NCBI GenBank assembly: GCA_022180725.1
Contig: BQMO01000012.1
Location: forward strand, 43,734-107,733
From: Phycisphaerae bacterium
GTDB taxonomy: Bacteria; Planctomycetota; Phycisphaerae; Phycisphaerales; UBA1924
DNA: 64,000 nt
Direction of reading: 5' to 3'
Shown here: piece after piece, positions 1-7,787 of the stretch
How positions within the stretch are numbered: the stretch's first letter is position 1
Layout of the letters: every line of letters begins with the position of its first letter
Made by a program: the position numbers and the translations under genes
Notes under the pieces: model-generated
What the model was told of the DNA's origin: nothing
Seen by the model: only the letters and a program-made list of their open reading frames with translations
Database searches by the model: none

Positions 1-4
1 CCCC

Positions 5-23
5 GGGGGGGGGGGGGGGGGGG
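5..23. repeat. 19-base poly-G run at the window start
   Basis: Four C residues are followed by 19 consecutive G residues at the extreme left end. No other homopolymer of this length was noticed in the window. A run of G exactly at a sequence end is typical of a contig-edge artefact, but a genuine G tract cannot be excluded. It lies just upstream of the first start codon, so any promoter or ribosome site there cannot be trusted. Confidence 0.85.
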
Positions 24-41
24 CACGGTACGATCCGCCGC

Positions 42-1202
42 ATGGCCACGCGGTGTGTCCATCGATTTGCCAGAGTCTTGGCCACGGCGCTGTTCGGAGC
101 GACCGTCGCGTGGGGGCAGCAGCCGACACCGGAAACTGTCCTCGAGTGGACAAGCGCCGAATGGAAGCGAGCGGAACGACCGTTCGAATCAGTAGGGCTG
201 CACTTACGGTTCAGGGTCCTGATGTACGCGGCGAATTCGCCGGCGGAAGTCGCTCGGCTTACTCAGGAAGTCGGGGGGCGTCCGGATCATCCAAGGCGTC
301 CCATTCTCGAAGAGAGTCAGCGGCGACTAGCCAAGGGACCGGACATCGCCACCTATTCCGTGTGGGTCAAATCGCGAGAGAGCCTCCGCGTCAACCGGGA
401 GATCGATGGAGTAACTGGGTACCTGGATCAAGTCCTCTCGCCCTCGGTGATGTGGACCATGACACCCATGCAGTTGACCATCGTCGATCCCGAACACGCT
501 CCGGCCAATCGAGACGCGAGGGGGAACATTCCCGGATGGGAAAAGGACATTGGTTTCTTCCGGTTCGGTGGCGTGCATCTCGGCCATCGGATCGCGTTAC
601 AGCCGGATTCCGCCATCCAACTGACCGACGCGTGGCAGATCGTGGCTCGTGCTCGGAATGGCCTGGTCATCGAGTATGCGCTGCAATGGGACCCACGCGC
701 CGACCGGGGCTATTTCATGGGCGGCACGTATCGCGCCGTGCCCGAAAACCCAGAGGCCGTCGGCACATTCTTTCGCGTCAGCGGCTGGAAGTATTTCGAT
801 CAGGCCGACGAGTGGTTCGCATCCACCATCGAGGAGTTTTTCCCCGATGGGCGACCGAACCAGACTCTCGAACTGATGGAGGTTGGCACAATCAGTACGG
901 AGGAGTTTCAACGGCTTGTTGCCGTGCCAAGTCTGAACGGGACCGACCCCATTCGAGGCGCGTATACGTTTTCTTCGGTCTATGACTTTCGACCGAACAG
1001 CCGCGCTATCACGACCATGACCGCTGACGGGCCGGAGAGCCGCCCGATGCCCTCGGGCGGCGTGGCCGATCAACCAACGTGGCTCCGAGCCGCCGGCTGG
1101 TCCGTTCTTGCCCTTCTGGCCGCGCTTCTTACGGTGTTGCGACTCCGACCGGGCCTTGTGGGTTCGGTCGTTACGTCTCTCCGAAAGGTGGTGAAATCGT
1201 GA
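42..1202 (+). CDS. Exported, C-terminally membrane-anchored protein of unknown function
   Basis: The 386-residue product starts with a signal-peptide-like segment (basic start, hydrophobic stretch, AWGQ at about residue 26). It then has a roughly 310-residue extracytoplasmic region, and one hydrophobic helix near residues 347-368 followed by a basic tail (RLRPG...SLRKVVKS). This fits a periplasmic domain tethered by its C-terminus. I recognise no catalytic motif. Its stop overlaps the GTG start of the next gene by 4 bases, so it is the first visible gene of a four-gene operon; the operon may begin left of the window. Codon use looks less GC-extreme than in the genes after 2.85 kb. The function is unknown. 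Confidence 0.75.
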   Translation: MATRCVHRFARVLATALFGATVAWGQQPTPETVLEWTSAEWKRAERPFESVGLHLRFRVLMYAANSPAEVARLTQEVGGRPDHPRRPILEESQRRLAKGPDIATYSVWVKSRESLRVNREIDGVTGYLDQVLSPSVMWTMTPMQLTIVDPEHAPANRDARGNIPGWEKDIGFFRFGGVHLGHRIALQPDSAIQLTDAWQIVARARNGLVIEYALQWDPRADRGYFMGGTYRAVPENPEAVGTFFRVSGWKYFDQADEWFASTIEEFFPDGRPNQTLELMEVGTISTEEFQRLVAVPSLNGTDPIRGAYTFSSVYDFRPNSRAITTMTADGPESRPMPSGGVADQPTWLRAAGWSVLALLAALLTVLRLRPGLVGSVVTSLRKVVKS

Positions 1203-1582
1203 AGAGTAACTGCACTCCGACGGCTCGTCGGTTGACCCTGCTCGTACGCCCTCGCTCGGCCATCCTCATCGGGATGCTCTCGATACCCGCGGTCGTGCTC
1301 GCCGCGGAGTGCTGGAAGGCCGATCTCATCGGCTACCCCTGCGCCGCTGCTCCGCCCGTGCAGAACTGCTGGAGCCAACTCGTGACCGACTCGATCTGTC
1401 ATGTACCGACCATGGTCTCGAGCGGCCACGATCGGTCCCCGGAGTCCGCACCGTGCGTCTGGGAATGGAAAACTCTCGATGCCTTGGGGGGATGCACCGT
1501 CACCCACACAAACTACACGCAATACCGGGACTGCCACACCGTTAACAGCACCAAGTGCGGCGGAAGTGGCGGCGAAAGTTGA
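1199..1582 (+). CDS. Small exported cysteine-rich protein
   Basis: The GTG start at 1199 overlaps the previous stop (GTGA), giving 127 residues; an upstream in-frame GTG at 1079 would overlap the previous gene heavily and is less likely. The N-terminus is basic (VKSNCTPTARR) and a hydrophobic signal segment ends in VVLAAECW. The mature part of about 85 residues carries eight cysteines: ECW, YPC, NCW, SIC, APC, GGC, RDC and KCG. This is a pattern expected for a disulfide-stabilised exported peptide. There is no CxxC or haem motif. The next gene encodes a MauE/DoxX-like redox membrane protein, which suggests the disulfides of this peptide as its target. No family is recognised. Confidence 0.65.
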   Translation: MKSNCTPTARRLTLLVRPRSAILIGMLSIPAVVLAAECWKADLIGYPCAAAPPVQNCWSQLVTDSICHVPTMVSSGHDRSPESAPCVWEWKTLDALGGCTVTHTNYTQYRDCHTVNSTKCGGSGGES

Positions 1583-1589
1583 CCATCGG

Positions 1590-2066
1590 ATGGACGATTC
1601 CGGCGAATCCCGAGTTGCCAAAGGCCTTGCACCTTTCGGGCGCGCGGTGGTGAGGATTGGGGCGCACGCCGTGTTCGTGATGCTCCTGATTGCCGGGTTC
1701 CTCAAAGCCATCGATCTGCCTGGGTTCATGGCTGGCCTTCAGGGATGGTCGCTCATCCCGCGATGGTCCTACGTGCCGATCGCGCTCGGCGTTCCAACTT
1801 TGGAGATCATGGCTTCGGCACTCTGGCTCCTCGCGATCCATCGGGCATGGGCCCTTCGCCTGAGTCTTGGCCTGCTCACGACGATGACTCTGGCACTTTG
1901 CGTTCAGTACGTCATGGCGCCGCCACCATCGTGCCACTGCTTCGGCGCCCTGCGAGTATTTGAGCAATCTCGCCTGGAGGCCGTGTGGGCAGCCGTGCGT
2001 AACCTCACGATGATTGCCGTGCTGCTGCCCGCCTTCGCTCGTCTCCGTAAGGAAGGTTTCGCATGA
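1590..2066 (+). CDS. MauE/DoxX-like redox-associated membrane protein
   Basis: The ATG at 1590 gives 158 residues with about four membrane helices (near residues 19-37, 52-72, 80-103 and 128-147). Between helices 3 and 4 lies CHCFG, matching the CxCFG motif characteristic of the MauE branch of the DoxX-like superfamily. Members are thought to support disulfide formation or quinone-linked redox chemistry of exported partners; in methylamine dehydrogenase operons MauE is needed for maturation of a disulfide-rich subunit. The gene starts 7 bases after the Cys-rich peptide gene and its stop overlaps the next start (ATGA). The family call rests on topology and motif; the substrate is inferred from context. 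Confidence 0.75.
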   Translation: MDDSGESRVAKGLAPFGRAVVRIGAHAVFVMLLIAGFLKAIDLPGFMAGLQGWSLIPRWSYVPIALGVPTLEIMASALWLLAIHRAWALRLSLGLLTTMTLALCVQYVMAPPPSCHCFGALRVFEQSRLEAVWAAVRNLTMIAVLLPAFARLRKEGFA

Positions 2067-2782
2067 GGTGCTCGCCGAGGGCATTCACGCTACTCGAGGT
2101 GCTCATCGTCGCGGCGATGATCGGCATTCTGATGGCACTCCTGTCTCCAACCCTGGCTCGCGTGAAGCACGCTTCGCGCCGAGCCGCGTCGCTCGTCAAT
2201 ATCCGAACCCATGCAACCGCCATCACCATGTATTGCGGCGATTTTCGAGAGGTATTTCCGTTCCTGACCGACCCTGACGCGACCTATTCCGTGCTTCGAT
2301 GCGGGGAACGTGCTCAACAGGCCGAGTATTTCTGGCTGAGTTTTCTCTGGCACCTCGGGCTGGCCGATCGCTATTACGAAGGGGTGTGCGATTCACCGGT
2401 TTTCTGGCCGCCCGGCATACGCTCCAGCGCCGCGACCTCGTACTTGTACTCTCCGACCAGTTTCGCGGCCCCCGAGTACTGGAATCCACTTACGCGTATC
2501 GGACCATCGCAGTGGCGCGCCGTTCGTCAGGCCGAGGTCCTGTTTCCTTCACGCAAAGGGATTCTCTGGAATCGCGCCGCGTCGCCGGGACTCACGCTCG
2601 AGTACCCAATCGGCCTGCCAGAGGCCGGCTTTATTGATGGGTCAGCCGGGGTCTATGAGTCGGTGCGCTTCTTGACCCCATATCAGAACGGAGAGGGGTC
2701 TTTTCCGGGATCGTATTTCAGCGGCTACGGCCTTCCAGTTCTTCACACGATTGACGGTGTTCGTGGACGGGACCTCCCCTGA
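2063..2782 (+). CDS. Prepilin-type N-terminal cleavage/methylation protein (pseudopilin-like)
   Basis: The 239-residue product begins with a short basic leader and the class III signal RAFTLLEVLIV, followed by a hydrophobic helix. This is the type IV pilin / type II secretion pseudopilin signature, with the Glu five residues after the cleavage point. The C-terminal portion carries aromatic-rich segments and no recognised domain. Planctomycetes encode many such isolated pseudopilins. The ATG overlaps the stop of the MauE-like gene by 4 bases, so the two are translationally coupled. No prepilin peptidase, secretion ATPase or secretin is in the window. Confidence 0.8.
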   Translation: MRCSPRAFTLLEVLIVAAMIGILMALLSPTLARVKHASRRAASLVNIRTHATAITMYCGDFREVFPFLTDPDATYSVLRCGERAQQAEYFWLSFLWHLGLADRYYEGVCDSPVFWPPGIRSSAATSYLYSPTSFAAPEYWNPLTRIGPSQWRAVRQAEVLFPSRKGILWNRAASPGLTLEYPIGLPEAGFIDGSAGVYESVRFLTPYQNGEGSFPGSYFSGYGLPVLHTIDGVRGRDLP

Positions 2783-2851
2783 TCACATATTTCATCGAAT
2801 ACTCCGATCTCCGTAGCCGATCGGTTCGAGGGGATACCCTAATCTTGTCAC

Positions 2852-3619
2852 ATGCTGACCCCCATGACCACGGGCTTTATCGGGCGGCTTCGCGCCAACG
2901 ACCAGGGCGCGTGGTTTGAGTTGTGGGAGACGTTCGGCCCGGTGGTGCGGGCGCAGTTGGCCAAGTGGGGCCGGGGGCGGATCGGTTCGCAAACGGTGCA
3001 GGATTTGTCGCAGGAAACGTTGGCGGCGCTGTCGGAATCGATCGATCGGTACGACCCGGCCCGTGGGGCGCGATTCTCGACGTGGCTGCTGGCCATCGCC
3101 AAGCACGTGCTGGGGGACGAACTGGATCGGCGGCATGCCCAGAAACGCGGGGGCAATCGCAAGAACGCGGAACTAGACGAAGCATGGATGGGCGCGTGCA
3201 ACGGGTCGAGCGTGGACCGGGCGTACGAGGCGGCGATCTTCGGGGCGAAGGTCGAGGCGGCGATCCGGCTGGTGCAGAAGGAAGCGGACTTCACGGATTT
3301 CTCGATCTACGCGATGCGGGTGCTGGACGGGAAGCCCGGGAAGGACGTGGCCGACGCGCTGGGGATTTCGGAACCGACGGTGTCGCGGCGGCTGGCCCGG
3401 GTGCGGGAAGCGCTGCGGGGGAAACTGGTCGAGGTGATCACGGCGTACTCGTTTACGGACGAGGAACGTGCGGAGGCGGCGCGAAACGGGCTGGGTGGGA
3501 CTCCGAAACAGGATCGTGCCCCCGCGGACGATGCGCTCTTTGACGAGGCCATCGCGGAGATTTACCACCAGCAGGTGGAACTCCGCCGGAAGGACCAGGC
3601 CGAGCGGCTGCGCGACTAA
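2852..3619 (+). CDS. ECF-type RNA polymerase sigma factor, atypical region 2
   Basis: The 255-residue product has a region-2-like segment (DLSQETLAAL...RYDPARGARFSTWL, residues 51-80) and a region-4 helix-turn-helix (GKDVADALGISEPTVSRRL, about residues 163-181). A charged C-terminal extension of roughly 55 residues follows. In canonical ECF factors DLxQE is preceded by Asp-Ala-Glu; here the equivalent positions are Thr48-Val49-Gln50, so two of the three acids are absent. No anti-sigma factor is encoded nearby. The next gene, 21 bases downstream, is a membrane Ser/Thr kinase, so control by phosphorylation is plausible. An alternative start is the ATG at 2864; neither has a clear Shine-Dalgarno site. 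Confidence 0.88.
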   Translation: MLTPMTTGFIGRLRANDQGAWFELWETFGPVVRAQLAKWGRGRIGSQTVQDLSQETLAALSESIDRYDPARGARFSTWLLAIAKHVLGDELDRRHAQKRGGNRKNAELDEAWMGACNGSSVDRAYEAAIFGAKVEAAIRLVQKEADFTDFSIYAMRVLDGKPGKDVADALGISEPTVSRRLARVREALRGKLVEVITAYSFTDEERAEAARNGLGGTPKQDRAPADDALFDEAIAEIYHQQVELRRKDQAERLRD

Positions 3620-3640
3620 GGGCGGCGGAAGGAGGTCGGG

Positions 3641-6094
3641 ATGACCCCGATCGCGGTGCTTTTTACGATTCTGGCGGCGGTGGCCGGGCTGGTGCTCGCC
3701 GTGATCCTGGTGGTGTACCTCGTCGTGCCGGTGTTCAAGGGTCTGGCGTGGCTGGTGCGGCACGTGGCGCGGTTCATCTGGGGGATGATCTCGGACACGG
3801 CCCGGTTCATCGGCGCGGTGCTGCTGGCGATCCTGTACCTGCCGCTCATTCTCGGGAACATCGTGATTGGGCGGTGGTCGGCGAGCGGGCACTACGGGCG
3901 GCAGTTCATGCACGAGGTGTCGACGATGGGCACGTGCCTGTACCGCGTGGCCATCGGACACCCGCTGCGGCTGATCGGGCTGGGGGGCGTGGTCGAGGGC
4001 GTGGAGAATCGGCTGCCGGCGGCGATCGAGGGCGCCCCGACGGCGGACCTGCCATCCGGCGGGCGTGTCACACAGTTCGAGGGGTACCGGATTGTCGGGT
4101 CGTTGGCGCCGGGCGGCTCGGGCGCGAAGTTGTACATCGCAGAGATCGACGGGGCGAAGCGGCAGCAGTTGGCCAAGGCGGGGCAGGGCGACGTGGACCG
4201 GGCGGTGATCAAGAGTTTTTCGCTGCACGACGGGTCGAGCCTGCCGCAGATCGTGCGGGAGAGCCGTTCGCTCGACGCGGCAAAGAAACTCGGGCTGATC
4301 CTGGACCATCATCTGACCCCGGATCGGTTCTATTACGTGATGCGGTACGTGCCGGGCGAGCCTCTGTCGGCGATGACCAAGACCCTGCACGCGAGCAGCC
4401 CGGCGGGCGGGCTGAACGAGGCGGGGCTGCACTCGGCATTGTCGTACGCGAGCGATCTGGTGGCGACCCTGGCGGCGTATCACCGTGGCGGGCTGTGGCA
4501 CAAGGACGTGAAGCCCGACAACGTGATCGTCGACGAGCACGGGCGGGCGCACCTGGTGGACTTCGGGCTGGTGACGAGCCTGCGCTCGGCGATGACGCTG
4601 ACCACGCACGGGACGGAGTATTTCCGCGACCCGGAGATGGTGCGGCTGGCGCTGCGCGGCGTGAAGGTTCACGAGGTTGATGGGACCAAGTTTGATATCT
4701 ACGGCGCGGGGGCCGTGCTGTACGCCACGGTCGAGGATTCGTTCCCCGCGCACGGGGTGCTGAGCCAGGTGACGCGGCGGTGCCCGGAGAGCGTGAAGTG
4801 GATCATCCGGCGGGCGATGTCGGAGTATGACAAGCGGTACGGCTCGGCGGACGAGATGCTGGCGGATCTGGAGGCGGTGCGGACGGCGAAAGACCCGTAC
4901 GCGGTGCGCGTGGCCGACCTGCCCAGCGTGCGGGGGAACTTCCCGCCGCGCATGCCCGAGGAGACAGGTTCGGATAGCGCGGCCTCGGTGATCGGGGTGG
5001 CGGCAGCGGCGACGCCCGAGCCGCCAAGGGCGACGCCGGCGACGCCTCCGATGCCGGGCTCGATGCCGAAGCGGCGGACGGCGCCGGTGCTTCGGGTGAC
5101 GGGGTGGTGGTCGGGCGCGACGGAAGTCGTGGGCCAGCGTGAGCACGCCGTGCCCACAGGAACGCCCGTGGCCCAGGCGGCGAAGATGGCGCAGGACGGC
5201 GCGCGGGCCGTGGGTGACGCGGCCCGAGGCGCCTGGGCGGGCGTGGCGGCGGCGGCGACACCGGCGCGGCCGATGGGTGCTTCGCCCGGACGCCGGACCG
5301 CGTCGGAACAACTCGCCGCGGCACGGGCGCGGGTGGAAGCGCGTCGCTCGCGAACGCACGGCGTGGGCGCGCGGGGCGGGAAATCCGCGGGGAGCGGGTT
5401 CAACGGCGGCGTGGCGGCGGCGCTTCTGATCTTTGTGGGCGCCCTTGGAGGCTTGGCGATTCTCTCGTTTGTGAACGAGCCGAGTCGGCTTGACTCGCTT
5501 GCCCAGACCGTCGAGAACGAAGTGGATGGCGCCGCGTCACGCCTGGAGGCCGGCGTGGAACGTGCGGGGGCACGGATCGAACAGGCGGGAGAGCGCGTGG
5601 CCTCACGCATGGAGCAGGCGACCAGCGGGAAGCGGACCGGCCGTGGTACGCGCCCCGAGGCGTCGCCTCCTGCTCAGCCCGCGAAGGTGGAGGGAACGGT
5701 GCTGGTCGTGAGCGATGTGCTGCAACCCTGGCACGAAACGGCGTCGGGGCGCATCGAGGACGTGACGAATCGCCTACGGGAACGCGGGCTGACGCTGCGC
5801 GGCAATCTCCCCGGGAGCACCGCGACCCGTGAAGACCTCGACACGATCGCCTCGGTCCGGCTGGCGATGGGTGAGACGCCCCGCGACGGCGACGAAGCCC
5901 AGGCCCGGGTGCGCGGGTGGCTGGCGACACGTCCGACGGAGGCCGATGCGGTCGTGTGGATCGTGCCCTCACCGATCGAGGGCGACCCGATGCCGCGTGT
6001 CTACGTGTATCAGGCCGAGGGTGCGCCGGCGGCGCGGTCGGACGCGCTGCGCACGGCCACGGCGACGCCGCCGAAGGTCGCCGCGCCGCGGTGA
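3641..6094 (+). CDS. Membrane-anchored serine/threonine protein kinase
   Basis: This is an 817-residue protein. Residues 1-80 hold two to three hydrophobic helices, unusual because most bacterial kinases of this class begin with the catalytic domain. The kinase domain spans about 145-425: a glycine-rich loop (GSLAPGGSGAKLY), Lys191 in AVIKSF, the catalytic loop HKDVKPDN (Asp289, Asn294) and DFG (Asp307), so it should be active. A Pro/Ala-rich linker follows, then a single helix near 588-612, an Ala/Glu/Arg-rich segment, and an extracytoplasmic tail. A good AGGAGG-like site precedes the ATG. It lies directly after the sigma factor gene, a pairing known in planctomycetes. The natural substrate is unknown; the sigma factor is the obvious candidate. 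Confidence 0.9.
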   Translation: MTPIAVLFTILAAVAGLVLAVILVVYLVVPVFKGLAWLVRHVARFIWGMISDTARFIGAVLLAILYLPLILGNIVIGRWSASGHYGRQFMHEVSTMGTCLYRVAIGHPLRLIGLGGVVEGVENRLPAAIEGAPTADLPSGGRVTQFEGYRIVGSLAPGGSGAKLYIAEIDGAKRQQLAKAGQGDVDRAVIKSFSLHDGSSLPQIVRESRSLDAAKKLGLILDHHLTPDRFYYVMRYVPGEPLSAMTKTLHASSPAGGLNEAGLHSALSYASDLVATLAAYHRGGLWHKDVKPDNVIVDEHGRAHLVDFGLVTSLRSAMTLTTHGTEYFRDPEMVRLALRGVKVHEVDGTKFDIYGAGAVLYATVEDSFPAHGVLSQVTRRCPESVKWIIRRAMSEYDKRYGSADEMLADLEAVRTAKDPYAVRVADLPSVRGNFPPRMPEETGSDSAASVIGVAAAATPEPPRATPATPPMPGSMPKRRTAPVLRVTGWWSGATEVVGQREHAVPTGTPVAQAAKMAQDGARAVGDAARGAWAGVAAAATPARPMGASPGRRTASEQLAAARARVEARRSRTHGVGARGGKSAGSGFNGGVAAALLIFVGALGGLAILSFVNEPSRLDSLAQTVENEVDGAASRLEAGVERAGARIEQAGERVASRMEQATSGKRTGRGTRPEASPPAQPAKVEGTVLVVSDVLQPWHETASGRIEDVTNRLRERGLTLRGNLPGSTATREDLDTIASVRLAMGETPRDGDEAQARVRGWLATRPTEADAVVWIVPSPIEGDPMPRVYVYQAEGAPAARSDALRTATATPPKVAAPR

Positions 6095-6130
6095 GGAGCT
6101 GCCCGGGCCGCGGGCTACGCTCCCGGCGCG

Positions 6131-6135
6131 GGAGG
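6131..6135 (+). promoter_or_regulatory. Ribosome binding site that decides the cotransporter start
   Basis: GGAGG lies five bases before the GTG at 6141 and twenty before the ATG at 6156, favouring the GTG as the translation start. Confidence 0.5.
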
Positions 6136-6140
6136 CGTGC

Positions 6141-7757
6141 GTGTCGGCGACGGCGATGACGATCACGGTGCTGGGGGGTGTCGGGCTGTTCCTGCTGGGA
6201 ATGGCGGTGATGACCGACGGGCTGCGTTCGCTGGCCGGGTCGGCGCTGCGGGCGACGCTGTCGAAGGCCGCGGCAACGCCGGCGCGCGGGGCCGTGTGGG
6301 GCGCGCTGCTGACGATCATCGTGCAATCGTCGAGCGCGACGACGATGACGACGATCGGGCTGGTGAGCGCGGGGCTGCTGACCTTTCCGCAGGCGCTGGG
6401 GGTGATCTTCGGCGCCAACGTGGGCACGACCGGGACGGGGTGGCTGGTGGCGCTGCTGGGCGTGAAGTTCTCGCTGAACCCGGCGGCGATGCCGATGGTG
6501 TTCGCCGGGGCGTTGCTGCACGCCCTGGGGCGCGGGCGGTGGGCCGGGGCGGGGGGCGCCATCGCCGGGCTTGGGCTGCTGCTGGTGGGCCTGACCATGC
6601 TCCAAGGGGGCATGGCCGACCTTGCCACGCGGATGAATCCCGCGGACTTTCCACCCGCGAACGAGGGCTATGGGGGCATCATTCGGCTGGTGATGCTCGG
6701 CGCGGTGATGACGACCCTGATGCAGTCCTCCTCGGCGGCGGTGGCGGTGACACTGTCGGCGCTGCACGCCGGGGCGATCGCGCCGGACCAGGCCGCGGCG
6801 ATGGTCATCGGACAGAACATCGGATCGGCGGTGAGTTCGGCGCTGGCGGCGCTGGGTTCGACGGTGCCGGCGCGGCGTACGGCGGCGTCGCACATCATGT
6901 TCAACATCACCACGGGCGTTCTGGCGACGGGGTTGTTCCCGATCTACGCGGAATCGCTGGTTCGGCTGGCCGGATCGTGGGAGGCGCCGATTGCATTGGC
7001 GACTTTTCACACCGTGTTCAACATCACAGGTGTCGCGGTTCTCCTGCCGATGACGGGGCGGTTTGCACGGGTCATCGAACGCCTGATCCCCGACCGCGGG
7101 TCGGCGCACACTCAGCATCTGGACGCGAGCGTGCTGAGGGTGCCGGCGGTGGCGGTCGAAGCGGCGCGGCGCACGGTGGCGCTTGTGGTGCGCGATGAAT
7201 GCACGGTGATCGCGGGCGTGCTCGCGCGACGGGAAGGCGCCGCCCGGGACATCGAGGCCACGGTGCGTGCGGCGTCCGAATCGCTGGCGAAGACGCGGGC
7301 GTTTCTGGCGGGGCTGCGCGAGCCGCCGGCGTCGGCGGGTGAGCGGGCTCGCCTGGAATCGACGCTGCATGCGCTGGACCACGCGGATCGGATGCTCGAG
7401 CACGCGGCCGTCGAGGAGCACGCCGCGGTCCTGGCGGGTGATCCGCAAGGCGCGCAGATCGCGGGGCAAGGCGTGGGTGTGCTCGAAGGCGCGGCGATGG
7501 CGGCGGGGCTGGTCGCCGACGCAGCGCGCGGTCGTCCGGCCGACCTCGACTCGATCGCCTCGTCCGCGGCGTCGCTGGCGTCGCTCCGCCGAGCGCACCG
7601 TCTGGCCACGATCAACGCGGCGGCGAACGGGCAGATCGCGCCCGACGCGGCGTTGGCCCGCACCGACGCCGCCCGGACGGTGGACCGTCTGGCGTATCAC
7701 GCGTGGCGCGCGGCCGCGCACCTCAGCGGCGAGATCGCCCCGGCCGCGGCGACCTGA
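6141..7757 (+). CDS. Na+/phosphate cotransporter family protein (NptA/YjbB-like)
   Basis: From GTG 6141 the protein has 538 residues (ATG at 6156 is the alternative). It shows the inverted-repeat signature of the family: two QSSS motifs, IIVQSSSATTMTT and LMQSSSAAVAV, plus GANVGTTGTG and GQNIGSAVSS, within eight to nine membrane helices covering roughly residues 5-315. The C-terminal 200 residues are helical, without membrane segments, and resemble the PhoU-like domain of bacterial members. The expected role is sodium-coupled phosphate movement across the inner membrane; many bacterial homologues export phosphate. It follows the kinase gene by 46 bases and may share its transcript. No pst or pho genes are nearby. 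Confidence 0.88.
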   Translation: MSATAMTITVLGGVGLFLLGMAVMTDGLRSLAGSALRATLSKAAATPARGAVWGALLTIIVQSSSATTMTTIGLVSAGLLTFPQALGVIFGANVGTTGTGWLVALLGVKFSLNPAAMPMVFAGALLHALGRGRWAGAGGAIAGLGLLLVGLTMLQGGMADLATRMNPADFPPANEGYGGIIRLVMLGAVMTTLMQSSSAAVAVTLSALHAGAIAPDQAAAMVIGQNIGSAVSSALAALGSTVPARRTAASHIMFNITTGVLATGLFPIYAESLVRLAGSWEAPIALATFHTVFNITGVAVLLPMTGRFARVIERLIPDRGSAHTQHLDASVLRVPAVAVEAARRTVALVVRDECTVIAGVLARREGAARDIEATVRAASESLAKTRAFLAGLREPPASAGERARLESTLHALDHADRMLEHAAVEEHAAVLAGDPQGAQIAGQGVGVLEGAAMAAGLVADAARGRPADLDSIASSAASLASLRRAHRLATINAAANGQIAPDAALARTDAARTVDRLAYHAWRAAAHLSGEIAPAAAT

Positions 7758-7787
7758 CTCGAGGCCCGGCGGTTCTACACTCCGGCG

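Noticed and set aside
1079..1582. Longer version of the Cys-rich protein from GTG 1079
   Set aside because: It would overlap 124 bases of the previous gene; the GTG at 1199 gives a signal peptide directly and a typical 4-base overlap.
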